Shown piece after piece: positions 1 to 8,240 of a stretch of 64,000 nt of DNA (the stretch's first letter is position 1; each line of letters begins with the position of its first letter). The notes below the pieces were generated by a model that had not been told where the DNA came from, did no database searches, and worked only from the letters and a program-made list of their open reading frames with translations. The stretch comes from Acidobacteriaceae bacterium (GTDB lineage Bacteria; Acidobacteriota; Terriglobia; Terriglobales; Acidobacteriaceae). The translations under genes and the position numbers were made by a program. Location: positions 1 through 64,000 of the forward strand of contig PLBY01000114.1 of NCBI GenBank assembly GCA_003134655.1, given 5' to 3'.

Positions 1-476
1 CGCATGTTGTGCAGGCGGTCGGCCAGCTTGATGAGCACCACGCGGATGTCGTCGACCATGGCGAGCATCATCTTGCGCAGGTTTTCGGCTTGCTGCTCTT
101 CCCGGGTGGCGAAGTCAATCTTGCTGATTTTGGTGACGCCTTCGACGATGTGAGCGACCTGCTCGCCGAATTCCTTGCGGATGTCGACGATGGTGACCGA
201 CGTGTCTTCGACCGAATCGTGGAGCAGGCCTGAGGCCACGGCGACCGGGTCCATTTTCATTTCGGCAAGGACGAGAGCGACTTCCAGGGGATGGACCAGG
301 TAAGGTTCGCCGGAGGCCCGCATCTGGCCTTCGTGATTCTTCAGGGAGTAGTCGTAGGCCTTCTTGATGATGGTGAGATCGTCCTGGGGACGGTTCTCCT
401 GCATCCGCTTCATCAAGTCGCGGAACTTGGTCAGCGTGAGGGCAGTGGTAGCGATCTGTTGGCGCAAGCTCGCCAT
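1..476 (-). CDS. relA: RelA/SpoT-type (p)ppGpp synthetase/hydrolase, N-terminal part
   Basis: This is the first 158 codons of a bifunctional RelA/SpoT homologue; the gene runs off the left edge. Such enzymes make and degrade the alarmone (p)ppGpp in the stringent response. The visible part is the HD hydrolase domain: YLVHPLEVA, LLHDSVEDT and the later LIKLADRLHNMR block carry the metal-binding His, His-Asp and Asp residues of an active hydrolase. The start is the ATG at 476-474; an in-frame TAA lies three codons upstream and no other start intervenes. No Shine-Dalgarno is visible. A perfect TATAAT sits six bases upstream, which suggests a leaderless transcript. The synthetase, TGS and ACT domains would lie outside the window. 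Confidence 0.93.
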   Translation of the reverse strand, partial: MASLRQQIATTALTLTKFRDLMKRMQENRPQDDLTIIKKAYDYSLKNHEGQMRASGEPYLVHPLEVALVLAEMKMDPVAVASGLLHDSVEDTSVTIVDIRKEFGEQVAHIVEGVTKISKIDFATREEQQAENLRKMMLAMVDDIRVVLIKLADRLHNM

Positions 477-481
477 GCACG

Positions 482-487
482 ATTATA
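482..487 (-). promoter_or_regulatory. Perfect -10 hexamer just upstream of the RelA/SpoT start
   Basis: The minus strand reads TATAAT six bases before the ATG at 476. With normal spacing transcription would begin at or next to the A of the start codon, giving a leaderless mRNA. This agrees with the lack of a ribosome-binding site. No convincing -35 hexamer is seen 16-18 bases upstream. Confidence 0.5.
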
Positions 488-691
488 GCCCGCGAGGAAG
501 GGGCTCCGGGCGGAGGGGACAACGGGACGCGCTGCCGATTATACCTTGGCCGATGGAACACTCCGGCTCCGTCGTGCTCAAGCGATATCCTGCAGTGCGC
601 CGGATTCGCATTTCAGATCGTTTGAATACTTCTAATTCCTCCCCGGTTTGGTTCGCGATGCCGCAAGCTGATAGAGTGCAAACTGTCAGCC

Positions 692-1588
692 ATGATTTCT
701 CGAATTCTTGTCAGCGGCGTTTCCGGGCCAATCGGCACTGCCCTCCTTCCTCCTCTCAAAACCCGTGGGTACCAAGTCACGCGCCTCGTTCGCGGCGTGG
801 CCAAGGGCGAGGATCAGATCTCGTGGGATCCCGGGAAGCCGATAACGCCTGAGGCAGTCTCCGGCTTCGACGCGGTCGTCCACCTTGCGGGCGAGAGTAT
901 AGTCGGACGTTGGACCGACGAGAAGAAGCGGAAGATCCGCGACAGCCGGGTCATCGGAACGTCCGCTCTGGCGGAGGCCCTGGCGCATGCGAAGGACAAG
1001 CCGCAGGTATTCGTCTGCAGTTCGGCAATTGGATACTACGGCGACCGCGGCAGCGAGGTCTTGACTGAGCAAAGTGCGCCGGGCATTGGGTTCCTTCCTG
1101 AGGTGTGCCGCGAGTGGGAAGCGGCAACGCGGTTTGCCATCAACGCAGGCATTCGCACCGTTCAGATGCGCACTGGCGTTGTGCTCAGCCCAAGCGGTGG
1201 CGCGCTGGGAAAGATGCTGACGCCGTTCAAGATGGGCGTGGGCGGAAAGATCGGCGACGGGCAACAGTGGATGAGTTGGATCGATGTGCAGGACATGGTA
1301 GGAGCAATTCACCACATCCTGAAGAGCGATCTGCTGCAAGGGCCGGTCAACATGGTTGCCCCTAAGCCAGTGACGAATACAGAATTCACCATGACATTGG
1401 CCAGTGTGCTCGCGCGGCCCGCGATCTTTCCTGTGCCGGCCTTCGTAGTAAAACTCGCCTTCGGCGAAATGGGAGAGACGGTGCTCTTGGGCAGCCAGCG
1501 TGTCGAACCGACACAGTTGGTGATGAGTGGATATCCCTTTCGTTTCAGCACGCTAAGAGCGTCGCTGGAAAATATCCTCGGGAGCTAG
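692..1588 (+). CDS. TIGR01777-type NAD-dependent epimerase (YfcH family)
   Basis: This 298-aa protein is an extended short-chain dehydrogenase/reductase of the YfcH/TIGR01777 type. The N-terminal nucleotide-binding loop reads GVSGPIG, a variant of GxxGxxG. It is followed by VVHLAGE and by SSAIGYYGDRG, which supplies the Tyr of the catalytic region. The last 50 residues match the short C-terminal domain (DUF1731-like) usual in this family, and the length is normal. Substrate and physiological role are unknown; older annotations as a cell-division inhibitor are not supported by the sequence. The gene stands alone, divergent from the RelA/SpoT gene, and ends about 110 bp before the convergent methyltransferase gene. 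Confidence 0.9.
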   Translation: MISRILVSGVSGPIGTALLPPLKTRGYQVTRLVRGVAKGEDQISWDPGKPITPEAVSGFDAVVHLAGESIVGRWTDEKKRKIRDSRVIGTSALAEALAHAKDKPQVFVCSSAIGYYGDRGSEVLTEQSAPGIGFLPEVCREWEAATRFAINAGIRTVQMRTGVVLSPSGGALGKMLTPFKMGVGGKIGDGQQWMSWIDVQDMVGAIHHILKSDLLQGPVNMVAPKPVTNTEFTMTLASVLARPAIFPVPAFVVKLAFGEMGETVLLGSQRVEPTQLVMSGYPFRFSTLRASLENILGS

Positions 1589-1698
1589 AGAAGAGAGCCG
1601 CCGGATGCTCGTCTGGAAAATCAGGGGCCGGGACTAGGCCGACGCGATGTTCGCGAATCCATCAGTCGACCCAGCCCAGCAATGCGCCCCAGGTTTCG

Positions 1699-2754
1699 TT
1701 AGGGCCTGGCCTCATACACCAAGTTGAACGGCGTTTGTGTCGCCCGCCGGAAACGGCTGAAGCCGGCGGAATGAACCACTTTCTGCATTTGCTTCTCCCC
1801 GGCCTGAGCTCCCAGACACATTCCCACTTCCTGCGAGCGGGAGCAAGGCGTGCACAGCAACGTCGAGAAGGAATAGTAGACGCGGCCCACGGGATTGAGA
1901 TTGTCCTGTAGGTCGTCATTTGCGAACGGCTCGACGATCATCCAGGAACCGTCGGCGGTCAAAGCTGCCCGCACGTGTGCCGCTGCGCCCACCGGGTCTC
2001 CCATGTCGTGGAGACAGTCGAATACCGCCACGAAGTCGTACCCTTTCCCCGGGAACTCTTTCGCTTTCGCGACTTCGAACGTCACACGGTCCGCTACGCC
2101 TTGACGCTTAGCCGACTCCCGCGCCAATTCAATCGACTTATCGTGATAGTCGAATCCATAGATGTGAGACTTGGGAAAGGCTTTCGCCATCAGGATGGTG
2201 GAAGCTCCTTTCCCGCAACCCACGTCAGCAACTTTGGCACCGCGGGCTAGTTTGTCCTGAACGCCATCGAGAGCGGGGATCCAGGAGCTGACGAGATTCG
2301 CCGCGTACCCGGGACGAAAGAACTTCTCACATCCGTGAAACACGCGGTCCTCGTGCTCGCCCCAGCCCATCCCGGCGCCGGAGCGAAATGCCTCGGTGAT
2401 GCGCGGGACGGCAGCCAACGATCCCAGAGCGAGTTCAAAGGCACCGGGCAAATATGCCGGGCCATCTTCGTTCGCCAGGGTGAGGGCCTGCTCTTCGGTC
2501 ATGCTGAACTTGCGAGTCTCTGCGTTGTAAGTGATGTATCCTCCCGCCGCCTGGGAAGCCAGCCACTCGCGCACATAACGCTCATCGGTGCGCGTGATGG
2601 CCGCCAGTTCCGCGGGTGTGAGTGGGCCGGCCGCCAGAGCCTTGTAAAGACCCAGGCGTTCTCCGATCACGACCATACCGGCGTGAACGGTGGCCCCCAG
2701 ATCGTTGACAAACTGTCCTAAGAATTGCTCGAGTTTTTTCGCATCAACAGTCAT
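1699..2754 (-). CDS. Class I SAM-dependent methyltransferase with N-terminal winged helix
   Basis: This 351-aa protein has an N-terminal winged-helix/dimerisation region (residues ~15-95, with LTPAELAAITRTDERYVREW) followed by a Rossmann methyltransferase domain. Motif I reads VADVGCGKGAS and motif II gives an acidic residue in YGFDYHD. The layout is that of O-methyltransferase-like enzymes acting on small molecules; the substrate cannot be read. The ATG at 2754 is chosen because GGAGG lies five bases upstream; a TTG four codons further upstream is less likely. It begins 32 bp after the cupin gene and is probably co-transcribed with it. Cysteines near residues 300-320 (LLCTPCSRS, GMCLG) are unusual for the fold and might be structural. 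Confidence 0.85.
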   Translation of the reverse strand: MTVDAKKLEQFLGQFVNDLGATVHAGMVVIGERLGLYKALAAGPLTPAELAAITRTDERYVREWLASQAAGGYITYNAETRKFSMTEEQALTLANEDGPAYLPGAFELALGSLAAVPRITEAFRSGAGMGWGEHEDRVFHGCEKFFRPGYAANLVSSWIPALDGVQDKLARGAKVADVGCGKGASTILMAKAFPKSHIYGFDYHDKSIELARESAKRQGVADRVTFEVAKAKEFPGKGYDFVAVFDCLHDMGDPVGAAAHVRAALTADGSWMIVEPFANDDLQDNLNPVGRVYYSFSTLLCTPCSRSQEVGMCLGAQAGEKQMQKVVHSAGFSRFRRATQTPFNLVYEARP

Positions 2755-2786
2755 AGGTTCCTCCAATCGTTTGAAAGTGCCGAGAC

Positions 2787-3275
2787 TTACTTCTTGCTCG
2801 GGTCGTCATCGGGATTGACATAGTTAAACTGCAAGGGCGCGCTTCCGTGGACTTGCACGATGACTTCGCCCGAGGCCATCGCGTAGTGGTGCATGTCGGG
2901 ATCGAGAAAAGCGAAACTGCCGGCTGGGAATGTTCCCATCTTGTCCTTGTCGAAGGTGTCTCCCATGCCGACCTTGAACGTGCCTGAGATGACCGTGACA
3001 TTTTCGCGCTGGGGATGCCAGTGCGGCGCAATACGGTACCCGTCTGGCATTTTCAGACGCACGGTGTAGTCACCGCTCGAAGCGGCGGGGTTGCCTTTGA
3101 TTACGGCGAGTTGCGCGCCCGGGGCGACGAAAGGCGGCGGCGGACCCCAGGGAATTGTTTCCGGGGTGAAGGCGTTTTTTTCGTGAGCGCCAGGATGTGC
3201 GGCGGTCGTGAAGAGCTGGCCTGCGAAGCACAACATCGCAACGATTGCCAGGGTGAGGAACAGATTTCGTTTCAT
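2787..3275 (-). CDS. Secreted cupin-domain protein
   Basis: This 162-aa protein has an N-terminal signal peptide (hydrophobic core in residues 5-22, likely cleaved near TTAAHP) and one cupin barrel. Cupin motif 1 is visible as the His-x-His pair and following Glu in APHWHPQREN, ending in SGTF. Motif 2 is in PAGSF...PDMHHYA. These three His and one Glu would bind a divalent metal. Function is unknown: secreted single-domain cupins are often dioxygenase-like or sugar-binding. AAGGAG lies eight bases before the ATG. The methyltransferase gene follows after 32 bp, and the winged-helix regulator is divergent, across a ~145-bp shared promoter region. Confidence 0.85.
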   Translation of the reverse strand: MKRNLFLTLAIVAMLCFAGQLFTTAAHPGAHEKNAFTPETIPWGPPPPFVAPGAQLAVIKGNPAASSGDYTVRLKMPDGYRIAPHWHPQRENVTVISGTFKVGMGDTFDKDKMGTFPAGSFAFLDPDMHHYAMASGEVIVQVHGSAPLQFNYVNPDDDPSKK

Positions 3276-3419
3276 CGACTTCTCCTTGGTGAAGCGTGAT
3301 GAGGCATCTTCCCGCGAAGTGGGCAGTTGGACAACGCAGCCGGGATATTCTTTGGATATCTTCTCTATATCGTCGCAAGTTGTTGATTTTTAGTGGATAA
3401 TGCTCCCAATTGGGGTTCT

Positions 3420-5228
3420 ATGGGGCACCCTAGAAAGAACACGGGCGAAGTCGAAATCGATTTGGGACGCTACGAACTGCGACGGTTCGGACAGCGGATC
3501 AAGATCGAGAAGAAGCCCATGGAACTGCTGATCTTCCTGCTGGGGCGGCGCGAGCAGATGGTGTCTCGTGAAGACATCGTCAAGAGACTCTGGCGCTCGG
3601 ATCTGTTTATCGACACGGAGAAGAACGTCAACAACGTGGTGCGAAAGCTTCGCACGGCCCTGGGTGACAGCGCCGACAAGCCACGCTTTCTGGAAACGGT
3701 GGTCGGAAAGGGATACCGGTTCGTCGGCCCGGTTCGCGTGATCGATGCGCAATATCCGGTTTCTGACGCTCGGCGAACTCCGGAACTCATCGACCAGAGG
3801 ACCGACGCGAGCGATTGGGGCAACCGTTCGTCGATCGCAGTCCTGCCGCCGTTGCTGCTGGAGAAGGCTACCGACGACCAGGGCCTGTGTCTCGGTTTTG
3901 CGGATGCCCTGGTCTCCCGTCTCGGAAATCTGCCGGGCGTAGACGTGTTGCCCACTTCCGCGGTTCTGAACCTACCAATGGAAACAAATCCTTCGCAAGT
4001 CGCGTCTCGGCTGGGCGTCCGATTTGTGGTCCACGGAGCACTGCAGATGTCGAAGGGGCAGTGGCGCCTCTCGCTGGAGATGCTTGACGCCCAGCTGCAG
4101 CGCTCCTGCTTCGCGAAGAGGTGCGACCTCGATCTGAGTCGCCTGGTGAGCGTGGAGAGCGACGTCGCGAAGGGCATCAGCCGCGCGTTAAACCGACCCA
4201 CGGTCACGGCGGAGGCCGAGCAGCGCCCGCGCTACAGCCGGGACCCGATGGCCTATGCGGAATTCATGCGGGGCTATCGCATCGCTGCGAGCGGCAATGC
4301 TTCCAGGATGGACGAAGCTAGCCATCATCTCAGCAATGCGCTGACTCGCGATCCCGCGTTTGCCCTTGCTCATGCGACTCTCTCGTTCGCATGCACAACG
4401 CGCCATTTTGAATTCGACCCCGCCAGCGTGTGGCTGGAGAAAGCGGAGTTCCACTGCCGGCGGGCACTCGAGATTGACGCGAATCTTCCCGAAGGGCACG
4501 TGGCCCGCGCTTTTCTGCTGTGGGGACCATCGAAAAACTTTCAACATCTGGAGGCCATTGCTGATCTCAAGCGCGCTCTCGCGCTGCAGAAGAACCTGCC
4601 TCATGCTTACAACCGTCTGGGCTCGATCCTGGCGCATGTCGGACTGCTCGATCATGCTCGCGAGATGTTTGAAAGGGGACGGCCTTTTCAACCTAACAAG
4701 GCGGTGAACCCGAGCGTCGTCCAAGTTTATGTTTGGGGCCAGGAATACGACCTGGCGCGCCGGCACATTCAGATCTGGCGCACAGAGAGTCCCGGCAACA
4801 AGTACGCCCTATATTTTGCTTCGTACCCTGCGATGATGACTGGGGATTGGAAAGAGGCGACCCGACTTACGGACGAGGCGGTGCAACTCGTGCCGAACGA
4901 CCCGCTCATCATCAGCCGACAAGGTCTGCTGCACGCTTTGATGGGGAATCGGGATGCGGCCATCGAGTGTGTTACTCATGCCTGTTCGAGTCCTAGGTCT
5001 TTCGGCCACGCGCATCACACGTATTATCAGATCGCCTGCACACTCGCTCTGACCGGAAGGCGCGACACTGCCTTCGAATGGCTGGAGCGCAGCGTCAGTA
5101 CCGGCTTCGCCTGCTGGCCTTACTTTCTGAAAGATCCCTGCCTCGCGAGTCTGCGCAGTCTTCCCGAGTTCGAACTTCTGATCAGTGCGTTGCAGGCCAA
5201 ATACCCGGACCACCTGGGTCTGCTCTAG
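3420..5228 (+). CDS. OmpR-type winged-helix regulator with TPR repeats
   Basis: This protein of about 602 aa has an N-terminal OmpR/CadC-like winged-helix DNA-binding domain (residues ~10-95). Its recognition-helix region reads NNVVRKLRTALGD, and the domain ends with VVGKGYRFVG, the usual wing signature. A FlgO/TolB-like domain (SIAVLPPLLLE, ~140-265) follows, then TPR-type helices to the C-terminus. No transmembrane segment is evident, so it is probably cytoplasmic, unlike CadC. ATG 3420 is preferred because of GGGG just upstream; a GTG at 3393 in the same frame is possible. It is divergent from the cupin-methyltransferase pair and is a candidate regulator of it. Its TAG stop shares a CTAG with the stop of the convergent AhpD-like gene. 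Confidence 0.85.
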   Translation: MGHPRKNTGEVEIDLGRYELRRFGQRIKIEKKPMELLIFLLGRREQMVSREDIVKRLWRSDLFIDTEKNVNNVVRKLRTALGDSADKPRFLETVVGKGYRFVGPVRVIDAQYPVSDARRTPELIDQRTDASDWGNRSSIAVLPPLLLEKATDDQGLCLGFADALVSRLGNLPGVDVLPTSAVLNLPMETNPSQVASRLGVRFVVHGALQMSKGQWRLSLEMLDAQLQRSCFAKRCDLDLSRLVSVESDVAKGISRALNRPTVTAEAEQRPRYSRDPMAYAEFMRGYRIAASGNASRMDEASHHLSNALTRDPAFALAHATLSFACTTRHFEFDPASVWLEKAEFHCRRALEIDANLPEGHVARAFLLWGPSKNFQHLEAIADLKRALALQKNLPHAYNRLGSILAHVGLLDHAREMFERGRPFQPNKAVNPSVVQVYVWGQEYDLARRHIQIWRTESPGNKYALYFASYPAMMTGDWKEATRLTDEAVQLVPNDPLIISRQGLLHALMGNRDAAIECVTHACSSPRSFGHAHHTYYQIACTLALTGRRDTAFEWLERSVSTGFACWPYFLKDPCLASLRSLPEFELLISALQAKYPDHLGLL

Positions 5229-5809
5229 TCGGCTGCTTGCACTGGCAGGGCGCACACGGCGCCCTCAGTAAAATTCTCCGCTTCGACGCCGAAGGCGTGA
5301 TCGAAGCGTGCGCGGTAGTTCTCCCACGCGATTGCGGACGTCAGTTCCACGAGTTCTGCTTCGCTGAACCGTTCCCGCAACTTGGCAAACAGCGCGTCGG
5401 AGACTTCCACCGGAGTCCGAGTCATTCCGTCGGCGTATTCGAGGACGAGCCTTTCCAGTTCAGAGAAATTGAAATCCGTGAGGTAGTTGTTGAGATTCGC
5501 GATCTGCTCCGTCGTGATGCCGCTCGCTCTGCCCACGGCAGAGCCGATGTCAATTCAAAACGGGCATCCGACGAGCGTGGCCACGCGCAGTTCGGCGAGT
5601 CCTTTGAGCTTGGGATCGATGAGCTTGCTGCTGGCCTGCGATTGCTCCATCACGACGTATCCCCAAAAGATTTTGGGATGATGCGCGGTCACCTGGACGG
5701 GCATGATGACGCGGCCAAGCCTGCGCTGCGTAAGAGAGTAGACGATCCCGACAAACAACCGGCGGAGCAGGCCGCCCTGGTTGCGGGGAGCGCCGGTAAT
5801 GCGCGCCAT
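5225..5809 (-). CDS. AhpD/carboxymuconolactone decarboxylase-like protein, probable selenoprotein (CxxU)
   Basis: Read through one in-frame TGA (5557-5555), this is a 194-aa AhpD-like protein. Residues 81-90 read GCPFUIDIGS; relatives carry Cys-x-x-Cys there, so TGA replaces exactly the second redox cysteine (C82, U85). The frame stays open for another 109 codons and contains typical family sequence such as MTRTPVEV and ENYRARFDHAFG. A perfect 8-bp hairpin begins 10 bases after the TGA. The start is firm: AGGAGGT lies five bases before the ATG. The permease gene ends 10 bp upstream, so the two are probably co-transcribed. AhpD-type proteins act in peroxide and thiol redox chemistry; the substrate is unknown. 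Alternatives are a nonsense mutation or a sequencing error. Standard gene calling would split it into 84- and 103-aa fragments. Confidence 0.75.
5526..5544 (-). promoter_or_regulatory. SECIS-like hairpin downstream of the in-frame TGA
   Basis: On the minus strand GCTCTGCC (5544-5537) pairs perfectly with GGCAGAGC (5533-5526) around a three-base loop GTG. The loop's first G lies 18 nucleotides after the TGA. Bacterial SECIS elements lie directly downstream of the UGA inside the coding region, with an apical-loop G roughly 16-37 nucleotides away. This hairpin fits that description. Its sequence is also coding (GSAVGRA), as expected. Confidence 0.6.
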
Positions 5810-5819
5810 GGGGACCTCC

Positions 5820-8063
5820 TTACGAATTTAGATCGGTGCGGGGGGGAGCCTGCATCTCGTCTTGCAACTTTTGCAGCAGCTGCGCGCGTTGTTCGGTGCT
5901 CAACTCGCGCTGCAGTTCCTCCAAGGCCAGGGCCACGATGTGATAGTGGTGAGCGCCGGCGAACTTGGGATCGGCCGTGATGTTGAGCCAGAGCTGGTGC
6001 ATGAGTTCGACATCCTGCGGGCGCATGCGCGGAGCATGGGGTCCGAGAGCAAATTCGCGAATGGTCCCGTCCGGAGCGCACACTTCCAGATTCAGCCGGG
6101 GACGCGGCTCGGGCAGGCGTTCCCAGGCGTCGCCCGTGAGCTTGGCCTGCTCATCGGCGGTGAGCTTGTTGGAGAGCCCGCAGACCACGCGACTGGACTC
6201 GAGCCGCTGCGCCGTCACCATGATGGCTTCGAAGACGTCCGTCGCGGGCACCACGAGCAGAGAGATGGGCTTCCCTTCCTTTTCGGCCACAGCCACGGCC
6301 GCCGTGAAAAGCTCCTGCTCGTAGTGGTCGAATACCTGGCTCGCTTCAAACACCGAACTCCCGCTGAAACTATGCTCCCGATGGTACAAGCGGGCGCTCA
6401 TCACCACCACGTCCTGCTTGATGGTGTTGGTATGGCTGAGGATGTGCCGCAAGTAATAGAGATTCCGTGGGTCGCGGACCGCAACCAATACATTGCCGGG
6501 ACGGACACCCATGGCGCCGCTGCCCAGCTCCTGATTGCCGTAAACCCGGAACTGGTCGAGTTGCTCGGGCTTGCCGTGGCGCTCCTTGGTGACATGGTGC
6601 TCGGAGAGCGTAAAGATCGTGAAGAATACCACGCTGAAGACAATGCCAGCGATCGTAGCCTCATACTTGGTGAACAGATTCACAATTGCGGTCATGAAGA
6701 GCACAGCAGAAATGATAATGAGGCCAATGGGAATTTCAGTCTTTCCGATGTGCAGATTCCCGGGCACTTTCCACGCCCGGTTCCCCGGCTCCGTGAAACG
6801 CAACACGAGCACGGCCAGGGACTTCATGGTGAAGCTCCAGATCACTCCGAAGGCGTACAGCGCGGCCAACTGGTAGACGTCGCCCCGGCTCAGCACAATG
6901 GTGAGCAACTGCATGCCTACGATCAGGTTGATGATGCGGTAGCTGGTGCCGTAGCGGTGGTGGGGCTTCTGAAACCAGTCGGTCAGCACTCCATCTTCGG
7001 CCACGCGGTTCAGGACACCATTCGCACCCACGATGGAAGTGTTCTGCGCGCCCGCGAGTATCAGTACGCCCACCAGTACGACGAAGCCGTGGAACAAGAT
7101 CTTCAGGCTAGTCGGCCCCACCAGATACACGGCGATGCCGCCGATGAGGTCCGCGAAGTACTGCGGGCGGACGCCGTCCGGGATGATCATCACTGCAAAG
7201 AACGACACCAGCGAAGTGAACAGCAGGCTGTAGACAAAGATCACCAGCCCGGTCTTCTCCAGGTTCTTCAGCTTGGGGTGTTCGATTTCGCGGTTGACCT
7301 GGGCCAGCGTTTCTTCGCCGCTCATGGCCAGAACGGAGTGCCCGAAGCCGACGAACAGGATGATCCACGTGATGTGGCCGAACCAGGTTGGCAGCCAGCC
7401 CAGAGACTCCTTGTTGAGCGGAATCACGCCCGCGTGCAGTGGGTTCGGGGGCAACTGCACCGGAGCCCGCAGAACCGTGATCGTGCACCAGATGATCAAA
7501 ATCACCACCATCACCGTGGTGATGGCCATGATCTGCAAGGCCTTCTGGCTGGATTCGTGGATGCCCTGCGTGTTCTTCCACCAGAAGTAGCCGACGATGA
7601 TGACGGCCACTCCGGCGGCGAAATGGTCGTCGGAAAAATTGAGCGGGCGGTGGAGGACTACGCCGATGTCCTTGATGAACCCCGCCAGGTATTGCCCTGC
7701 AGAAACCGCGCTGATGGGACCGGTGAGGACATAGTCGAACAGCAGCGCCGACACGGAGAACTTGGCGAGCGTTCCGCCCATCGCCTCTTTGACGACGCGG
7801 TAGACGCCGCCGCGCACGAACATGCTGCTCGACTCGATATAGAGCGCGCGCACCGCGTAGCTGAACAGCATGACCGCGAGGATGAACCAGGGCGCGCTCT
7901 TGCCGATGACTTTCTCGGCATCGCCGCCGGCGTAGTAGGCGGACGAGGCCAGATCCGACAGAACGATGGCGGAGGCCCGCCAGAACGAAATGAAGGTCAG
8001 CATCACCGTTGTGGCGACGAAGACCTTTACTGCCGGTTTTGTACCCTCAGGGGATGTAGCCAT
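5820..8063 (-). CDS. APC-superfamily amino-acid permease with large cytoplasmic C-terminal domain
   Basis: This 747-aa integral membrane protein has an APC-type permease core with about 12 hydrophobic segments over residues ~15-500. An example is the segment around FISFWRASAIVLSDLASSAYY near the N-terminus. It is followed by a soluble C-terminal region of ~230 residues. Part of that region (VLVAVRDPRNLYYLRHIL to LLVVPATDVFEAIMV) resembles a universal-stress-protein fold. It probably transports amino acids or similar cations by proton symport; the substrate is not readable. The candidate selenoprotein gene follows 10 bp downstream. The upstream gap to the DUF885 gene holds an inverted-repeat cluster. 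The start at 8063 has no strong ribosome-binding site. Confidence 0.9.
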   Translation of the reverse strand: MATSPEGTKPAVKVFVATTVMLTFISFWRASAIVLSDLASSAYYAGGDAEKVIGKSAPWFILAVMLFSYAVRALYIESSSMFVRGGVYRVVKEAMGGTLAKFSVSALLFDYVLTGPISAVSAGQYLAGFIKDIGVVLHRPLNFSDDHFAAGVAVIIVGYFWWKNTQGIHESSQKALQIMAITTVMVVILIIWCTITVLRAPVQLPPNPLHAGVIPLNKESLGWLPTWFGHITWIILFVGFGHSVLAMSGEETLAQVNREIEHPKLKNLEKTGLVIFVYSLLFTSLVSFFAVMIIPDGVRPQYFADLIGGIAVYLVGPTSLKILFHGFVVLVGVLILAGAQNTSIVGANGVLNRVAEDGVLTDWFQKPHHRYGTSYRIINLIVGMQLLTIVLSRGDVYQLAALYAFGVIWSFTMKSLAVLVLRFTEPGNRAWKVPGNLHIGKTEIPIGLIIISAVLFMTAIVNLFTKYEATIAGIVFSVVFFTIFTLSEHHVTKERHGKPEQLDQFRVYGNQELGSGAMGVRPGNVLVAVRDPRNLYYLRHILSHTNTIKQDVVVMSARLYHREHSFSGSSVFEASQVFDHYEQELFTAAVAVAEKEGKPISLLVVPATDVFEAIMVTAQRLESSRVVCGLSNKLTADEQAKLTGDAWERLPEPRPRLNLEVCAPDGTIREFALGPHAPRMRPQDVELMHQLWLNITADPKFAGAHHYHIVALALEELQRELSTEQRAQLLQKLQDEMQAPPRTDLNS

Positions 8064-8151
8064 GCTTCAGATGAATGGCGGAAACCGCAATTAGATGAAC
8101 CCATTGAAGATAGCACAGGCAAGGTCCGACCGCTCGTCGGTTGAGATTCTC

Positions 8152-8233
8152 AACCACCAAGGACGCGAAGTCACACGAAGGAAGGACCTGCAATGAATTT
8201 CCTTCGTGAACCTTCGTGCCCTTCGTGGTTAAT
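8152..8233. repeat. Inverted-repeat cluster built from CACGAAGG-like words
   Basis: The left arm (about 8152-8184) contains CCACCAAGGACGCGAAG and CACACGAAGG. The right arm (about 8200-8233) contains CCTTCGTGAACCTTCGTG and CCCTTCGTGG. Together they would form a long imperfect hairpin between the DUF885 and permease genes. It resembles REPIN-type palindromic repeats and ends a few bases from the DUF885 stop codon. Confidence 0.6.
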
Positions 8234-8240
8234 TGCTTTG

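Noticed and set aside
5862-8144. A 760-codon open frame on the plus strand opposite the permease gene
   Set aside because: Its translation is rich in Arg, His, Asp and Glu with no membrane or domain pattern, while the minus strand gives a clear APC permease. It is a frame opened by high GC content.
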